Shown one piece after another: positions 15,313-24,578 of a DNA stretch of 64,000 nt; within the stretch, counting starts at the first letter, position 1, and every line of letters starts with the position of its first letter. The notes beneath the pieces were generated by a model. It was not told the DNA's origin, ran no database searches, and saw only the letters and a list, made by a program, of their open reading frames with translations. Origin of the DNA: Arthrobacter hankyongi (GTDB taxonomy: Bacteria > Actinomycetota > Actinomycetes > Actinomycetales > Micrococcaceae); NCBI RefSeq assembly GCF_022012395.1, contig NZ_JAKLTQ010000003.1:62001-126000 (forward strand), in the 5' to 3' direction. Position numbers and translations under genes: made by a program.

Positions 15313-15884
15313 TGACTGAGTCGACTGCAAAGCTTGTGGCTACCCCGGGCCAGACCATCGGCCCGTTCTACGGCTACGCCCTGCCCTACGAGAAGGACAA
15401 CCAGCTCGTCCACCGCGCGCATCCGGGCTCCATCCGGCTGCACGGCGTGGTGACCGACGGCAACGGCGACCCGATCCCGGACTCCATGCTGGAGATCTGG
15501 CAGGCCGACGAGAACGGCCGCATCGTCCAGGAGACCGGCTCGCTGGTCCGCGACGACCACACCTTCACCGGCTGGGGCCGGGTGGCGGTGGACAACGTGG
15601 GCCACTACACCTTCACCACGGTGAATCCGGGGGCCACCGAGGACGGCAAGGCGCCGTTCATTTCGCTGGTGATCTTCGCCCGCGGCCTGCTCAACCGGCT
15701 GTTCACGCGCGTCTACCTGCCCGAGGACACCGAGGCCCTGGCCAACGATCCGCTGCTGGCCTCGCTGCCTGAGGAACGCCGCCGGACCCTGGTCGCCGAG
15801 CGCGAGCCGAACGGCGACCTGCGCTTCGACATCCGGCTGCAGGGCGGCGACGAGACGGTCTTCCTGAGCTTTCCGGGAGTCTAA
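15312..15884 (+). CDS. pcaG: Protocatechuate 3,4-dioxygenase alpha subunit
   Basis: A 190-aa alpha subunit that pairs with PcaH; it has the intradiol-dioxygenase fold but lacks the full metal-ligand set. It begins MTESTAKLVATPGQTIGPFYGYALPYE and contains LEIWQADENGRIV and GWGRVAVDNVGHYTFTTVNPG. The start is the ATG overlapping the pcaH stop; the frame is open upstream but only inside pcaH. Six bases separate it from pcaB. Confidence 0.96.
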   Translation: MTESTAKLVATPGQTIGPFYGYALPYEKDNQLVHRAHPGSIRLHGVVTDGNGDPIPDSMLEIWQADENGRIVQETGSLVRDDHTFTGWGRVAVDNVGHYTFTTVNPGATEDGKAPFISLVIFARGLLNRLFTRVYLPEDTEALANDPLLASLPEERRRTLVAEREPNGDLRFDIRLQGGDETVFLSFPGV

Positions 15885-15890
15885 CCACAC

Positions 15891-17309
15891 ATGAATACAG
15901 CGGACAACGCTGATTTCGGGCTGCTGTCCCCGGCTACGGCCGGGACAGCAGCGTCCCGTTTAACCAGCGATTCACAGTTCATCCAGGCCATGCTCGACGT
16001 CGAACTGGCCTGGGTCCGCGTGCTCGCGGACGCCGGCTACGCCGCCGCCGAGGTGCCCGCCGCCGTCGAAGCCGCGGCCTCGGCGCAGTTGTACGACGCC
16101 GCCGGCCTCGCCGCGCGGGCCCAGGGCGGCGGCAACCCGCTGATCCCGCTGCTGGCGGACCTGCGCGCAGCCATCAAGCAGTCGGACGCGCCGGCCGCGG
16201 CAGCGGCGGCCGCAGCGGTGCACAAGGGTGCCACCAGCCAGGACATCGTCGACAGCGCCCTGCTGCTGATGGCCCAGCGCACCGTCGCGGCGGTGTCGGC
16301 CGACCTGCGCACGGCAGCGGCGGCGCTGGCCCGGCTCGCCGATGCGCACCGCGGCACCGTCACGGTGGCCCGGACGCTGACCCAGCATTCGCTGCCCTCC
16401 ACCTTCGGGCTCAAGGCCGCCAACTGGCTCGCCGGCATCGGCCAGGCGGGCGTCCGGCTGGACGAGGTGGCCGCGGAACTGCCGCTGCAGTGGGGTGGCG
16501 CCGCCGGCACCATGGCTGCACTGACCACGCTGACCGATACCGGCGGCGGCGAGGGCACCCCGCTGGAGCTGGCGGCCCGGCTGGCATCGTTGCTGGGGCT
16601 GGACGAGCCGGTGGCGCCCTGGCAGACCAACCGGCTGCCGGTCACCGCGCTGGCTGCGGCGCTGGCCGACGTGCTGGCCGCTGCCGGCAAGGTGGCCAAT
16701 GACGTGCTGCTGCTCAGCCGGCCGGAAATCGGCGAGCTCTCCGAGCCGCGCGCCGAGGGTCGCGGAGTCTCATCGGCCATGCCGCAGAAGCAGAACCCGG
16801 TGCTCTCGGTGCTGATCCGCAGCGCCGCGCTGGCCGCCCCGGGGCAGCTGGCCCAGATCCAGGCCGCGGCCGCCGGTGCCGTCGATGAGCGTCCGGACGG
16901 CTCCTGGCATGTGGAGTGGCAGCCGCTGCGCGAACTGCTGCGCCTGGCCGGGGGAGCGGCGGCCAAGTTGGCCGAGCTCGCCGGCGGCCTGGTGGTCCAC
17001 GAGGACCGGATGGCCGCCAACCTCGCCCTGACCGGGCCGCTGGTGGTCAGCGAGAAGATCATGGCGGTGGCGGCGCCGCTGCTGGACGGGGGAGTGCCCG
17101 GCGCCGGCAAGCCCAAGGTCCAGGCGCTGGTCAACGAGTCGCTGGCCACCGGCGCCTCGCTGGCGGACCTGCTGCGCGGCTCGATATCCCGCGGGCAGCT
17201 CTCCGACGAGCAGTTGGCCGCACTGCTGGACCCGACCAACTACACCGGCCAAAGCGGCGAGCTGATCACCCGGATTACTTCCCACTACCAGGAATGGAGC
17301 CATTCGTGA
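15891..17309 (+). CDS. pcaB: 3-carboxy-cis,cis-muconate cycloisomerase
   Basis: A 472-aa member of the fumarase/aspartase superfamily that converts 3-carboxymuconate to 4-carboxymuconolactone. The superfamily signature is SSAMPQKQNPVLS near residue 300, with HKGATSQDIVDSALLL near residue 110 as the second conserved block. The N-terminus reads NADFGLLSPATAGTAASRLTSDSQFIQAMLDVE. The end is very Ala/Leu-rich, as expected at this GC content. Its stop overlaps the GTG start proposed for pcaD. Confidence 0.94.
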   Translation: MNTADNADFGLLSPATAGTAASRLTSDSQFIQAMLDVELAWVRVLADAGYAAAEVPAAVEAAASAQLYDAAGLAARAQGGGNPLIPLLADLRAAIKQSDAPAAAAAAAAVHKGATSQDIVDSALLLMAQRTVAAVSADLRTAAAALARLADAHRGTVTVARTLTQHSLPSTFGLKAANWLAGIGQAGVRLDEVAAELPLQWGGAAGTMAALTTLTDTGGGEGTPLELAARLASLLGLDEPVAPWQTNRLPVTALAAALADVLAAAGKVANDVLLLSRPEIGELSEPRAEGRGVSSAMPQKQNPVLSVLIRSAALAAPGQLAQIQAAAAGAVDERPDGSWHVEWQPLRELLRLAGGAAAKLAELAGGLVVHEDRMAANLALTGPLVVSEKIMAVAAPLLDGGVPGAGKPKVQALVNESLATGASLADLLRGSISRGQLSDEQLAALLDPTNYTGQSGELITRITSHYQEWSHS

Positions 17310-18100
17310 GCGTCCCCGAGATCACCCCCACCCAGCTGGCCGGCGGCAAGGGCAAGCCCGTACTGATCGCTGCGGCAGGCCTGGGCACCGGTGCCAAGGC
17401 CCTGTGGATCGATGCCGCCGCCTACCTGGAGGATTTCCAGGTTATTGGTATCGACCTGCCCGGGCACGGCGCCAGCCCGGCGTCCACCGAGCCCTGGACC
17501 ATGGCCGAACTGGCCACCGCCGTGGCGGACCTGGCTGTGCGGCTGCGCGAATCCGGCGACATCGATCCGGCGCAGCCGCTGTACTTCGCCGGCGTTTCCC
17601 TGGCCGGCGGACTGGCCCTGCAGCTGGGGCTGGACTACCCGCAGCTGTTCTCCGGCCTGGGCGTTCTCTGCTCCGGCGCGAAGATCGGCGAGCCGCAGGC
17701 CTGGCTGGACCGCGCCGGGACCGTGCGCAATTCCGGCACGCCCACGATGGTGGTCGGCTCCGCCCAGCGCTGGTTCGCCCCGGGCTTCATCGAGCAGAAC
17801 GCCGAGGCCACGACCCGGCTGCTGCACACCCTGCAGAATGCGGACCGGTTCGCCTACGCCCATGCCTGCCAGGCCCTGGCCGGCTTCGACGTGCGCGGGC
17901 GCCTGGGCGAAATCGCCACCCCGGTGATCGCCATCGCCGGCGGCGCCGACGAAGTCTGCCCACCGGCCTTCGCCGAGGCCGTGGCCGCCGGCGTCCAGCA
18001 CGGCCAGTCCGCCGTCGTCGACGCCGCCGCGCACCAGGCGCCGGCGGAGGCGCCCGGAGAAACCGCGCGGCTGCTGCGCGGCTTCTTCCTCGGCAACTAA
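17306..18100 (+). CDS. pcaD: 3-oxoadipate enol-lactonase
   Basis: An alpha/beta-hydrolase (264 aa) that opens 3-oxoadipate enol-lactone. The nucleophile elbow is GVSLAGG near residue 100 and the oxyanion region IDLPGHGASP near residue 50. The acid is in AGGADEVCP, and the C-terminal His is in AAHQAPAEAPGE. I use the GTG at 17306, overlapping the pcaB stop, with GGAATGGAG upstream; an ATG at 17294 is an alternative. In many actinobacteria pcaD and pcaC are fused (pcaL); here they are separate genes. Confidence 0.88.
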   Translation: MSVPEITPTQLAGGKGKPVLIAAAGLGTGAKALWIDAAAYLEDFQVIGIDLPGHGASPASTEPWTMAELATAVADLAVRLRESGDIDPAQPLYFAGVSLAGGLALQLGLDYPQLFSGLGVLCSGAKIGEPQAWLDRAGTVRNSGTPTMVVGSAQRWFAPGFIEQNAEATTRLLHTLQNADRFAYAHACQALAGFDVRGRLGEIATPVIAIAGGADEVCPPAFAEAVAAGVQHGQSAVVDAAAHQAPAEAPGETARLLRGFFLGN

Positions 18101-18150
18101 AGCCGCCGGTCCGTCCTAATATCCGAGAACCAATGAAGGAGTTCCACCCC

Positions 18151-18582
18151 GTGAACCAGAAGCAGTTCACCTTTGACCCGGCCAAGTCCCAGGAGACGGT
18201 CTACGACGAGGGCATGACGGTCCGCCGCCAGGTCCTCGGCGATGCGCACGTGGACCGCGCCAACGCATCGATCGATCCGTTCACCCAGGACTTCCAGGAA
18301 CTGATCACCCGCTACGCCTGGGGCACCATCTGGACCCGGCCGGGCCTGCCCCGCACCACCCGCAGCGCGATCACCCTGACGGCCATGATCGCCAACGGCT
18401 ACTGGGAAGAACTGGCCATGCACGTGCGGGCCGCACTGACCAACGGGATGACCCGGGACGAGATCAAGGAAGTGATCCTGCAGTCGGCCATCTACTGCAG
18501 CGTGCCGGCCGCGAATGTGGCCTTCAAGGTGGCCCAGGGCGTCTTCGCGAAGCTTGACGAAGACAGCGGCGCGGGCCTATAG
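18151..18582 (+). CDS. pcaC: 4-carboxymuconolactone decarboxylase
   Basis: A 143-aa carboxymuconolactone decarboxylase family protein that makes 3-oxoadipate enol-lactone. It contains GMTVRRQVLGDAHVDRA, the family core TRYAWGTIWTRPGLPRTTRSAITLTAMIA (a longer block split here by description) and NGMTRDEIKEVILQSAIYCSVPAAN. The GTG at 18151 is chosen because AAGGAG lies 9 bases upstream; the ATG at 18133 would put that Shine-Dalgarno inside the coding region. It follows pcaD by 50 bases and is the last gene before a likely operator. Confidence 0.92.
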   Translation: MNQKQFTFDPAKSQETVYDEGMTVRRQVLGDAHVDRANASIDPFTQDFQELITRYAWGTIWTRPGLPRTTRSAITLTAMIANGYWEELAMHVRAALTNGMTRDEIKEVILQSAIYCSVPAANVAFKVAQGVFAKLDEDSGAGL

Positions 18583-18620
18583 TTCATATGACGTACAGGC
18601 GTTCGTAGAGCGAACATATG
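18582..18620. promoter_or_regulatory. Palindromic operator candidate upstream of pcaF
   Basis: GTTCG-TAGAG-CGAAC at 18601-18615 is a perfect inverted repeat. It is flanked by GTTCATATG (18582-18590) and GAACATATG (18612-18620), giving repeated GTTC/GAAC half sites. It lies in the 151-base gap between pcaC and pcaF, next to two IclR genes, so an IclR-type operator is likely. No confident -35/-10 pair was identified here. Confidence 0.5.
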
Positions 18621-18733
18621 GCGCTCCGTGCCTGTGCCGGACCATCAGTAGCAATCCCGGCGGGCCGTACCAGCGGGTGCGGTCTGCCGGACCCGACCCG
18701 CGCCCGCTGCCGGGCGCGGACAAAGGAGCCGTA

Positions 18734-19942
18734 GTGAACCAGGCCTATCTCTACGATGCAATCCGGACCCCGTTCGGGAAGATCGGCGGGGCGCTGGCCT
18801 CGCACCGGCCGGACGACCTCGCGACGCTGGTCGTGAAGGCGCTGGTCGGGCGGGCGCCCAAGCTGGATCCGGAAACCATTGACGAGGTCGTCTTCGGCAA
18901 CGCCAACGGCGCCGGCGAGGAAAACCGCAACGTGGCCCGGATGGCCACCCTGCTGGCCGGGCTGCCCACGTCCCTGCCCGGCACCACCGTCAACCGCCTG
19001 TGCGGTTCGAGCCTGGACGCCGCGATGATCGCCTCGCGCCAGATCAACGTCGGCGACGCGGAACTGATGCTGCTCGGCGGCGTCGAGTCGATGTCCCGGG
19101 CCCCGTGGGTCCTGCCCAAGACCGAGCGTCCCTTCCCGATGAACAACCTGGAGCTGGCCAACACCACGCTTGGCTGGCGCCTGGTCAACCCCCAGATGCC
19201 CGGCGAATGGACCGTCTCCCTCGGCGAGGCCACCGAGCAGCTGCGGGAGAAGTACGGCATCAGCCGTGAACGCCAGGATGAGTTCGCCGCCGCCTCGCAC
19301 CGGCTGGCCGACGCCGCCTGGAACGAGGGCAAGTACGACAACCTGGTCGTCCCCGTCGCCCCGAACACCAAGAAGGGCGTCGAGCTGGTCCGCGACGAGA
19401 CCATCCGTCCGGAATCCACCACCGGGACCCTGGCCGGGCTGCGCACCGTCTTCCGTGCCGAAAACGGCACCGTGACCGCCGGCAATGCCTCCCCGATGAA
19501 CGACGGCGCCTCGGCTGCGTGGCTGGGCAGCGAGAAGGCTGCCGGCCTGCTGGGCCTGGAACCGGTGGCCCGCATCGCCGGCCGCGGCGCCGCCGCGAAC
19601 GAACCGCAGTACTTCGGCTACGCCCCGGTCGAGGCCGCCAACCGCGCCCTGGCCAAGGCAGGCATCAGCTGGAACGATGTGGCCGCCGTCGAACTGAACG
19701 AGGCCTTCGCCGCCCAGTCCCTGGCCTGCCTGGACGCCTGGGAGATCGACCCGGCGGTGGTCAACGCCTGGGGCGGGGCCATCGCCATCGGCCACCCGCT
19801 GGGCGCCTCCGGCCTGCGCATCCTGGGCACGCTGGCGCGCCGGCTCCAGGACAGCGGCGAGCGCTGGGGTGTGGCGGCCATCTGCATCGGCGTCGGCCAG
19901 GGCCTGGCCGTCGTGCTCGAAAACGTCAACGCTTCCAAGTAA
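18734..19942 (+). CDS. pcaF: 3-oxoadipyl-CoA thiolase
   Basis: A 402-aa thiolase catalysing the last step of the beta-ketoadipate pathway, cleaving 3-oxoadipyl-CoA to succinyl-CoA and acetyl-CoA. It has the nucleophile Cys in TTVNRLCGSSLDAAM (near residue 90), GGVESMSRAPWV, the His in GGAIAIGHPLGASGLRI, and the C-terminal Cys in AAICIGVGQGLAVVLE. The GTG at 18734 with AAAGGAG upstream gives MNQAYLYDAIRTPFGK. It begins a second pca transcription unit with pcaI and pcaJ. Confidence 0.94.
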   Translation: MNQAYLYDAIRTPFGKIGGALASHRPDDLATLVVKALVGRAPKLDPETIDEVVFGNANGAGEENRNVARMATLLAGLPTSLPGTTVNRLCGSSLDAAMIASRQINVGDAELMLLGGVESMSRAPWVLPKTERPFPMNNLELANTTLGWRLVNPQMPGEWTVSLGEATEQLREKYGISRERQDEFAAASHRLADAAWNEGKYDNLVVPVAPNTKKGVELVRDETIRPESTTGTLAGLRTVFRAENGTVTAGNASPMNDGASAAWLGSEKAAGLLGLEPVARIAGRGAAANEPQYFGYAPVEAANRALAKAGISWNDVAAVELNEAFAAQSLACLDAWEIDPAVVNAWGGAIAIGHPLGASGLRILGTLARRLQDSGERWGVAAICIGVGQGLAVVLENVNASK

Positions 19943-19969
19943 CCACCAGATTCAGTAAGGAGGTCCTTC

Positions 19970-20668
19970 ATGCTCAACATTGCAGCCACCGCCGCCGAGG
20001 CGGTTGCCGGCATCCACGACGGCGCCACGGTGCTGATCGGCGGGTTCGGCAACGCCGGCCAGCCGATGGAACTGATCGACGCGCTGCTGGCGTGCGGCGC
20101 CACGGACCTGACCGTCGTCAACAACAACGCAGGCCAGGCAGATGCCGGCCTGGCGCTGCTGATCAAGGAACGCCGGGTGAAGAAGATCATCTGCTCGTTC
20201 CCGCGCCAGTCCGATTCCTGGCACTTCGACGCCGCCTACCGAGCCGGCGAGATCGAGCTCGAACTGGTGCCGCAGGGCAACCTGGCCGAGCGCATCCGCG
20301 CCGCCGGCGCCGGGATCGGGGGCTTCTTCACCCCCACCGGCTACGGCACCATGCTCGCCGAGGGCAAGGAAACCCGCGTGATCGACGGCCGCGGCTATGT
20401 GCTCGAGTCCCCGATCTACGCGGACTTCGCGCTGATCAAGGCACTGAAGTCGGACAAGACCGGCAACCTGGTCTACCGCAAGACGGCCCGCAACTTCGGC
20501 CCGATCATGGCCTCCGCTGCCAAGCAGACCATCGTCCAGGTGTCCGAGATCGTGGAGACCGGCCAGATCGATCCCGAGGTGGTCATCACCCCGGGCATCT
20601 ACGTGGACACCGTCGTGAAGATCGAACCGCACGCCCAGGCACCGGCGGCACAGGAGGCAAACCAGTGA
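19970..20668 (+). CDS. pcaI: 3-oxoadipate CoA-transferase subunit A
   Basis: The alpha subunit (232 aa) of a family I CoA-transferase that moves CoA from succinyl-CoA to 3-oxoadipate. It contains the glycine-rich GATVLIGGFGNAGQP near residue 20, NNNAGQADAGLALL, and GIGGFFTPTGYGTMLAEGKE. The role is assigned from family plus position between pcaF and pcaR; the ScoA (acetoacetate) paralogue is the alternative. A TAAGGAGG ribosome-binding site precedes the ATG. Confidence 0.92.
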   Translation: MLNIAATAAEAVAGIHDGATVLIGGFGNAGQPMELIDALLACGATDLTVVNNNAGQADAGLALLIKERRVKKIICSFPRQSDSWHFDAAYRAGEIELELVPQGNLAERIRAAGAGIGGFFTPTGYGTMLAEGKETRVIDGRGYVLESPIYADFALIKALKSDKTGNLVYRKTARNFGPIMASAAKQTIVQVSEIVETGQIDPEVVITPGIYVDTVVKIEPHAQAPAAQEANQ

Positions 20669-21312
20669 GCGAGAAACTTAGCCGCGACGAGCTGGCCCAG
20701 TTGGTGGCCCGGGACATCAAGCCCGGTGCCTTCGTGAACCTGGGCATCGGCCAGCCGACGCTGGTATCCAACTACCTGACCGCCGAGCAGGACGTGACCC
20801 TGCATACCGAAAACGGCATGCTGGGCATGGGCCCGGAGGCGCACGGGGACCAAATCGACGAGGACCTGATCAACGCGGGCAAGATTCCGGTCACGGAGCT
20901 GCCCGGTGCGTCCTATTTCCACCACGCGGACTCCTTCGCGATGATGCGCGGCGGCCATCTGGACGTGTGCGTGCTGGGTGCCTTCCAGGTGTCGGCCACC
21001 GGCGACCTGGCCAACTGGCACACCGGCGCCCCGGACGCGATCCCGGCCGTCGGCGGGGCCATGGACCTGGCCACCGGTGCCAAGGACGTCTACGTGATGA
21101 TGTCCCTGTTCACCAAGGACGGCAAGAGCAAGCTGGTGCCCGAATGCACCTACCCGCTCACCGGCGTCGGCTGTGTCACGCGCGTCTACACTAATGATGC
21201 TGTGTTCCTCATTTCGTCCGAGGGTGTGCGCGTGCGCGAAACCTTCGGCACCACGGTCGAGGAACTGCAGTCCAAAATGGACGTCAAGCTGCTGCCGCCG
21301 CTGGGCGAGTAG
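20665..21312 (+). CDS. pcaJ: 3-oxoadipate CoA-transferase subunit B
   Basis: The beta subunit (215 aa) with the catalytic glutamate in HTENGMLGMGP (near residue 50). It also has VNLGIGQPTLVSNYL and GGHLDVCVLGAFQVSATGDLANW. The GTG start overlaps the pcaI stop by the GTGA arrangement, with CAGGAGG just upstream, so both subunits are translated in step. It completes the enzymes of the branch. Confidence 0.93.
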   Translation: MSEKLSRDELAQLVARDIKPGAFVNLGIGQPTLVSNYLTAEQDVTLHTENGMLGMGPEAHGDQIDEDLINAGKIPVTELPGASYFHHADSFAMMRGGHLDVCVLGAFQVSATGDLANWHTGAPDAIPAVGGAMDLATGAKDVYVMMSLFTKDGKSKLVPECTYPLTGVGCVTRVYTNDAVFLISSEGVRVRETFGTTVEELQSKMDVKLLPPLGE

Positions 21313-21340
21313 CACTACACCACAGGAAACAGCGGGGGAC

Positions 21341-22153
21341 ATGACCGAGACGAAACTGCCCGGGGACCAGTTTGTCCAGTCCCTGGCCCGCGGCTTGGCC
21401 GTGATCCGCGCCTTCGACGCGGAGCACGTGAGCATGACGCTCAGTGACGTCTCCCGCCGCACGGGACTGACCCGGGCGACGGCGCGCCGTTTCCTGCACA
21501 CCCTCGTGGAACTCGGGTATGTCCGGACGGATGGGCGGGTCTTCGAGCTGACGGCCCTGGTGCTGCAGCTCGGGTACTCCTATCTGTCCGGACAGACCCT
21601 GCCCCAGCTGGTGCAGCCGCTGCTGGAGGAACTCTCCGCCCAGCTGCACGAGTCCACCTCCGCGTCCATCCTCGACGGCGGCGACATCGTCTACATCGCC
21701 CGGATCCACACGCGGCGCATCATGACGGTGGGCATCACCGTGGGGACGCGGTTTCCGGCCTATGCCACCTCGATGGGCCGGGTGCTGCTGGCCGGCCTGC
21801 CCGAAGCGGAGCTGGAGGACTACCTGGCCCGCACCGAGCTGAAGCCGCTGACGCCCCGCACCATCGCCGGCACCGACGCGCTGCGGGCGGAGCTGGCGAA
21901 GGTCCGGCTGCAGGGATTTGCACTGGTGGACCAGGAACTGGAGACCGGCCTGCGTTCGGTGGCGGTGCCGATCTACCGGCCCGACGGCTCGGTGGCCGCG
22001 GCACTGAACGTCTCCATGCAGGTCCGCTACGAGGACAGCGGCCGGGACCTGGACACCGCGGCCGCCGAGGTCCTGCCACAGCTGCGGGACGCATCGCAGC
22101 AGGTCACCGAGGCGTTGCGCGCCAAGCAAGAGCCGAGGGTCCCGCCGCGCTGA
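21341..22153 (+). CDS. pcaR: IclR-family regulator (PcaR-like)
   Basis: A 270-aa IclR-type regulator that begins MTETKLPGDQFVQSLARGLAVIRAF. The N-terminal winged helix is LSDVSRRTGLTRATARRFLHTLVELGYV (described in parts). The ligand domain carries ATSMGRVLLAGL and QELETGLRSVAVPI, as in PcaR/PobR/PcaU. It follows pcaJ by 28 bases and is likely cotranscribed. It is the better PcaR candidate of the two IclR genes because it resembles that subgroup and sits in the pcaFIJ unit. Whether it activates or represses is not shown by the sequence. Confidence 0.88.
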   Translation: MTETKLPGDQFVQSLARGLAVIRAFDAEHVSMTLSDVSRRTGLTRATARRFLHTLVELGYVRTDGRVFELTALVLQLGYSYLSGQTLPQLVQPLLEELSAQLHESTSASILDGGDIVYIARIHTRRIMTVGITVGTRFPAYATSMGRVLLAGLPEAELEDYLARTELKPLTPRTIAGTDALRAELAKVRLQGFALVDQELETGLRSVAVPIYRPDGSVAAALNVSMQVRYEDSGRDLDTAAAEVLPQLRDASQQVTEALRAKQEPRVPPR

Positions 22154-22170
22154 CCGTGCCGGCAAGCGGA

Positions 22171-22191
22171 CATCCGGAGTTCACCCGGATG
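22171..22191. terminator. Small hairpin after pcaR
   Basis: CATCCGG (22171-22177) pairs with CCGGATG (22185-22191) around a 7-base loop. No U-tract follows. It overlaps the first of two TTCACCCGG direct repeats (22180-22188 and 22202-22210). It may be a weak terminator or a regulatory site for the next gene. Confidence 0.3.
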
Positions 22192-22233
22192 CCGGGGGTC
22201 GTTCACCCGGTTCGGGTTGACTCACCTGTTGTG

Positions 22234-24288
22234 ATGCCCAAGAATGACCGCCGCAGCTTCCTGCCCGAAATCCAGGCGCTGCGTGCCCTCGCGGTGCTGC
22301 TGGTGGTGGCCTACCACCTCGAGCCGTTCCGGGTGCCCGGCGGCTTCATCGGCGTCGATGTCTTCTTTGTCATCTCCGGCTACCTGATCACCGGCCACAT
22401 GCTCCGGGAAGTGGCCAGGACCGGCACCTTGTCCCTGCGGGACTTCTGGGCCGGACGGGTTCGGCGTATCCTGCCGGCCGCGCTGGCGGCCATCGCCGCG
22501 GTCCTGCTGGCCACGGTCCTGCTTAGCCCCATCACACAGTGGCCGCAGCTGGGCCTGCAGGCCCTGGCCTCGACGTTCTATGTGCAGAACTGGGTGCTCG
22601 CGGCCAATTCGGTGGATTACCTGGCCGCCGCGGATACGGCCACGGCCCTGCAGCATTTCTGGTCCCTGGCGGTGGAGGAGCAGTTCTACATCTTCTGGCC
22701 GCTGCTGGTGCTGCTGGCCGCGGTGCTGATGCGCCGTTCGAAACGTCCCTTGGCGCGCATCGTCGTCCCGCTGTTCGCCGTGGCCACCGCGGCTTCCCTG
22801 GCCTTCGGACTCTGGTTCACGGCGTCGGGAAATCCCGCCGCGTACTTCATCACGCCCACCCGCATCTGGGAGCTGGGGCTGGGCGGCCTGCTCGCCGCGA
22901 CGCTGACCTACACCGAACGCCACCGGCTGCTCCGCTCCGGCCTGGCCGTGGCCGGGCTGGCCGCCATTGCCGCCTCGGCCTTCCTGTTCACCGGCGACAC
23001 ACCGTTCCCGGGTGCGGCGGCCCTGCTGCCCGTCCTCGGCACCATGGCCGTGATCGCGGCCGGACGCACCGCCGGTACGCTCTCGCTGCACCGGCTGGTG
23101 GACCTGAAGCCGGTCCAGTGGACGGGGAACATCTCCTATTCGCTGTACCTGTGGCACTGGCCGCTGATCGTCTTCTACAAGCTCATGGCCGGCCGGGACC
23201 CCCGTCCGCTGCAGAGCCTGGCCCTGCTGGCGGCATCCTTTGCGCTGGCGGCCCTGAGCTTCTACTTCATCGAGACCCCAATGCGGCGGGCCGGCTGGCT
23301 CCGGGGCCGCGCGTGGCGCCCGCTGGCGGCCGGCGCCGCCGCCACCGTGCTGGTCGGGTCGCTGTCCTTCGTGCCGGCCGGCCTGCACCAGCAGGTAACG
23401 GCGGAGCGCACTGCACTGGCCGAAGAGCTTCTGGCCGAGCAACCGGCGAAGTTCGGTGCCGCGGCCATGACCAAGCGGGCGGACCAGACCTACGGCGCGG
23501 ACAACCATGTCATCATTCCGGACCCCGGGAACGCGGCCAAGGACCGGTCCCCGCTGGGGGACTGCATCGCCGGTATCACCGATGCGGAAACCCCTGAATG
23601 CGAGTTCGGCGACAAGGACGGGGCCTACACGGTGGCCCTGATCGGCGATTCCCATGCCGGACATTGGTTTGCCGCGCTGGAACCGGTGGCCAGGAAGCAG
23701 GGCTGGCGGCTGCTGACCTACATCCACAACTCCTGTCCGTTCAGCGCGGAAAAGCGGGTGCTGGAGCGGGACAGCGACCTGAAGTGCACCGAGCCGAACC
23801 GCGAGACGCTTAAGCGCATCATCGAGCGGGACGACGTGGACGCCGTCGTCACCTCCTACTACGCGAGCGTGAATTTCGTGAATTCGCACACCGGCCACCG
23901 GCCGGGGGCTGCCGGATTCGCCAGCAACTGGAACGCCCTCACGGAGGCGGGCATCGACGTCTACCCGATCGTGGACACCCCGCGGCCTAGGGAAGGTGCC
24001 ATTGCCCCGGACTGCGTGGCGCAGCACTACGAGGATCCGCAGGCATGCGACCAGCCGCGCCGCAAGGGACTCGACGGCCAGGACCTCACCCGGGAGGCGG
24101 CCAAACTGGCCCCGGGAGCCAGGGTGGTTGACCTCTCGGACGCGTTTTGCGGGACCAAAGTGTGCCCGATGGTGATCGGCAACGTCCTGCTGTACGCGGA
24201 CAAGAACCACGTAACCGAGACGTACATGCAGACGCTGGTGCCGCGGCTGGAGCGGAAGCTGCTGGCGGCCATGGGCCGCAACGGGTAG
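22234..24288 (+). CDS. Acyltransferase-3 / SGNH-domain membrane protein (OafA/YrhL type)
   Basis: An integral membrane O-acyltransferase of about 684 aa. Residues ~1-380 form the acyltransferase-3 domain: [39 protein letters not shown] (each conserved) and about ten membrane segments, with [18 protein letters not shown]. The extracytoplasmic C-terminal part is an SGNH hydrolase-like domain with [11 protein letters not shown] (catalytic Ser) and ADKNHVT (Asp/His). Such proteins acetylate cell-wall or exported polysaccharides. Start choice is uncertain: ATG 22234 lies at the conserved edge, but GTG 22231 and GTG 22156 also fit and none has a clear Shine-Dalgarno. Confidence 0.88.
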   Translation: MPKNDRRSFLPEIQALRALAVLLVVAYHLEPFRVPGGFIGVDVFFVISGYLITGHMLREVARTGTLSLRDFWAGRVRRILPAALAAIAAVLLATVLLSPITQWPQLGLQALASTFYVQNWVLAANSVDYLAAADTATALQHFWSLAVEEQFYIFWPLLVLLAAVLMRRSKRPLARIVVPLFAVATAASLAFGLWFTASGNPAAYFITPTRIWELGLGGLLAATLTYTERHRLLRSGLAVAGLAAIAASAFLFTGDTPFPGAAALLPVLGTMAVIAAGRTAGTLSLHRLVDLKPVQWTGNISYSLYLWHWPLIVFYKLMAGRDPRPLQSLALLAASFALAALSFYFIETPMRRAGWLRGRAWRPLAAGAAATVLVGSLSFVPAGLHQQVTAERTALAEELLAEQPAKFGAAAMTKRADQTYGADNHVIIPDPGNAAKDRSPLGDCIAGITDAETPECEFGDKDGAYTVALIGDSHAGHWFAALEPVARKQGWRLLTYIHNSCPFSAEKRVLERDSDLKCTEPNRETLKRIIERDDVDAVVTSYYASVNFVNSHTGHRPGAAGFASNWNALTEAGIDVYPIVDTPRPREGAIAPDCVAQHYEDPQACDQPRRKGLDGQDLTREAAKLAPGARVVDLSDAFCGTKVCPMVIGNVLLYADKNHVTETYMQTLVPRLERKLLAAMGRNG

Positions 24289-24578
24289 GCGGCCATGGTT
24301 CCGGACGGCCGCCGCGGGGCTGGGGGAAAATCTCTGCTAGACTTGATAACGATTGTTTTGTGTGGCAGTGGATGAAGGCCGTTTCCCGGTTCCGGGGAAC
24401 GGGGCCTGTTTCCGGTCCGCGGGGTACTTGCGCGGCGAATGCCACACTTTTGCACGCCTACGGTCGCTCCACTTCCGCAGGGAGTGCGAAGACGACTGAA
24501 AGTGCCCGGCCCCGGGATCCTATCCAAGCGATATGGCGCCAGCGGTGGGCAAAGTCCAACTTAACGGAGAACACGAAA
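24289..24578 (+). promoter_or_regulatory. str operon upstream region with -10-like TAGACT
   Basis: No gene is seen in these 290 bases. A TAGACTTG at 24338-24345, preceded by TGC, matches the extended actinobacterial -10; no good -35 stands at 17-18 bases. The leader to rpsL would be about 230 nt. It ends in a TTAACGGAGAACACGAAA stretch that supplies the ribosome-binding site. Confidence 0.45.

Noticed and set aside
18133-18150. ATG 18133 as the pcaC start
   Set aside because: It would place the AAGGAG ribosome-binding site inside the gene; GTG 18151 has correct spacing and matches the domain start.
22222-24210. 662-codon frame antisense to the acyltransferase
   Set aside because: Arg/Gly/Gln-rich shadow of the conserved plus-strand gene.
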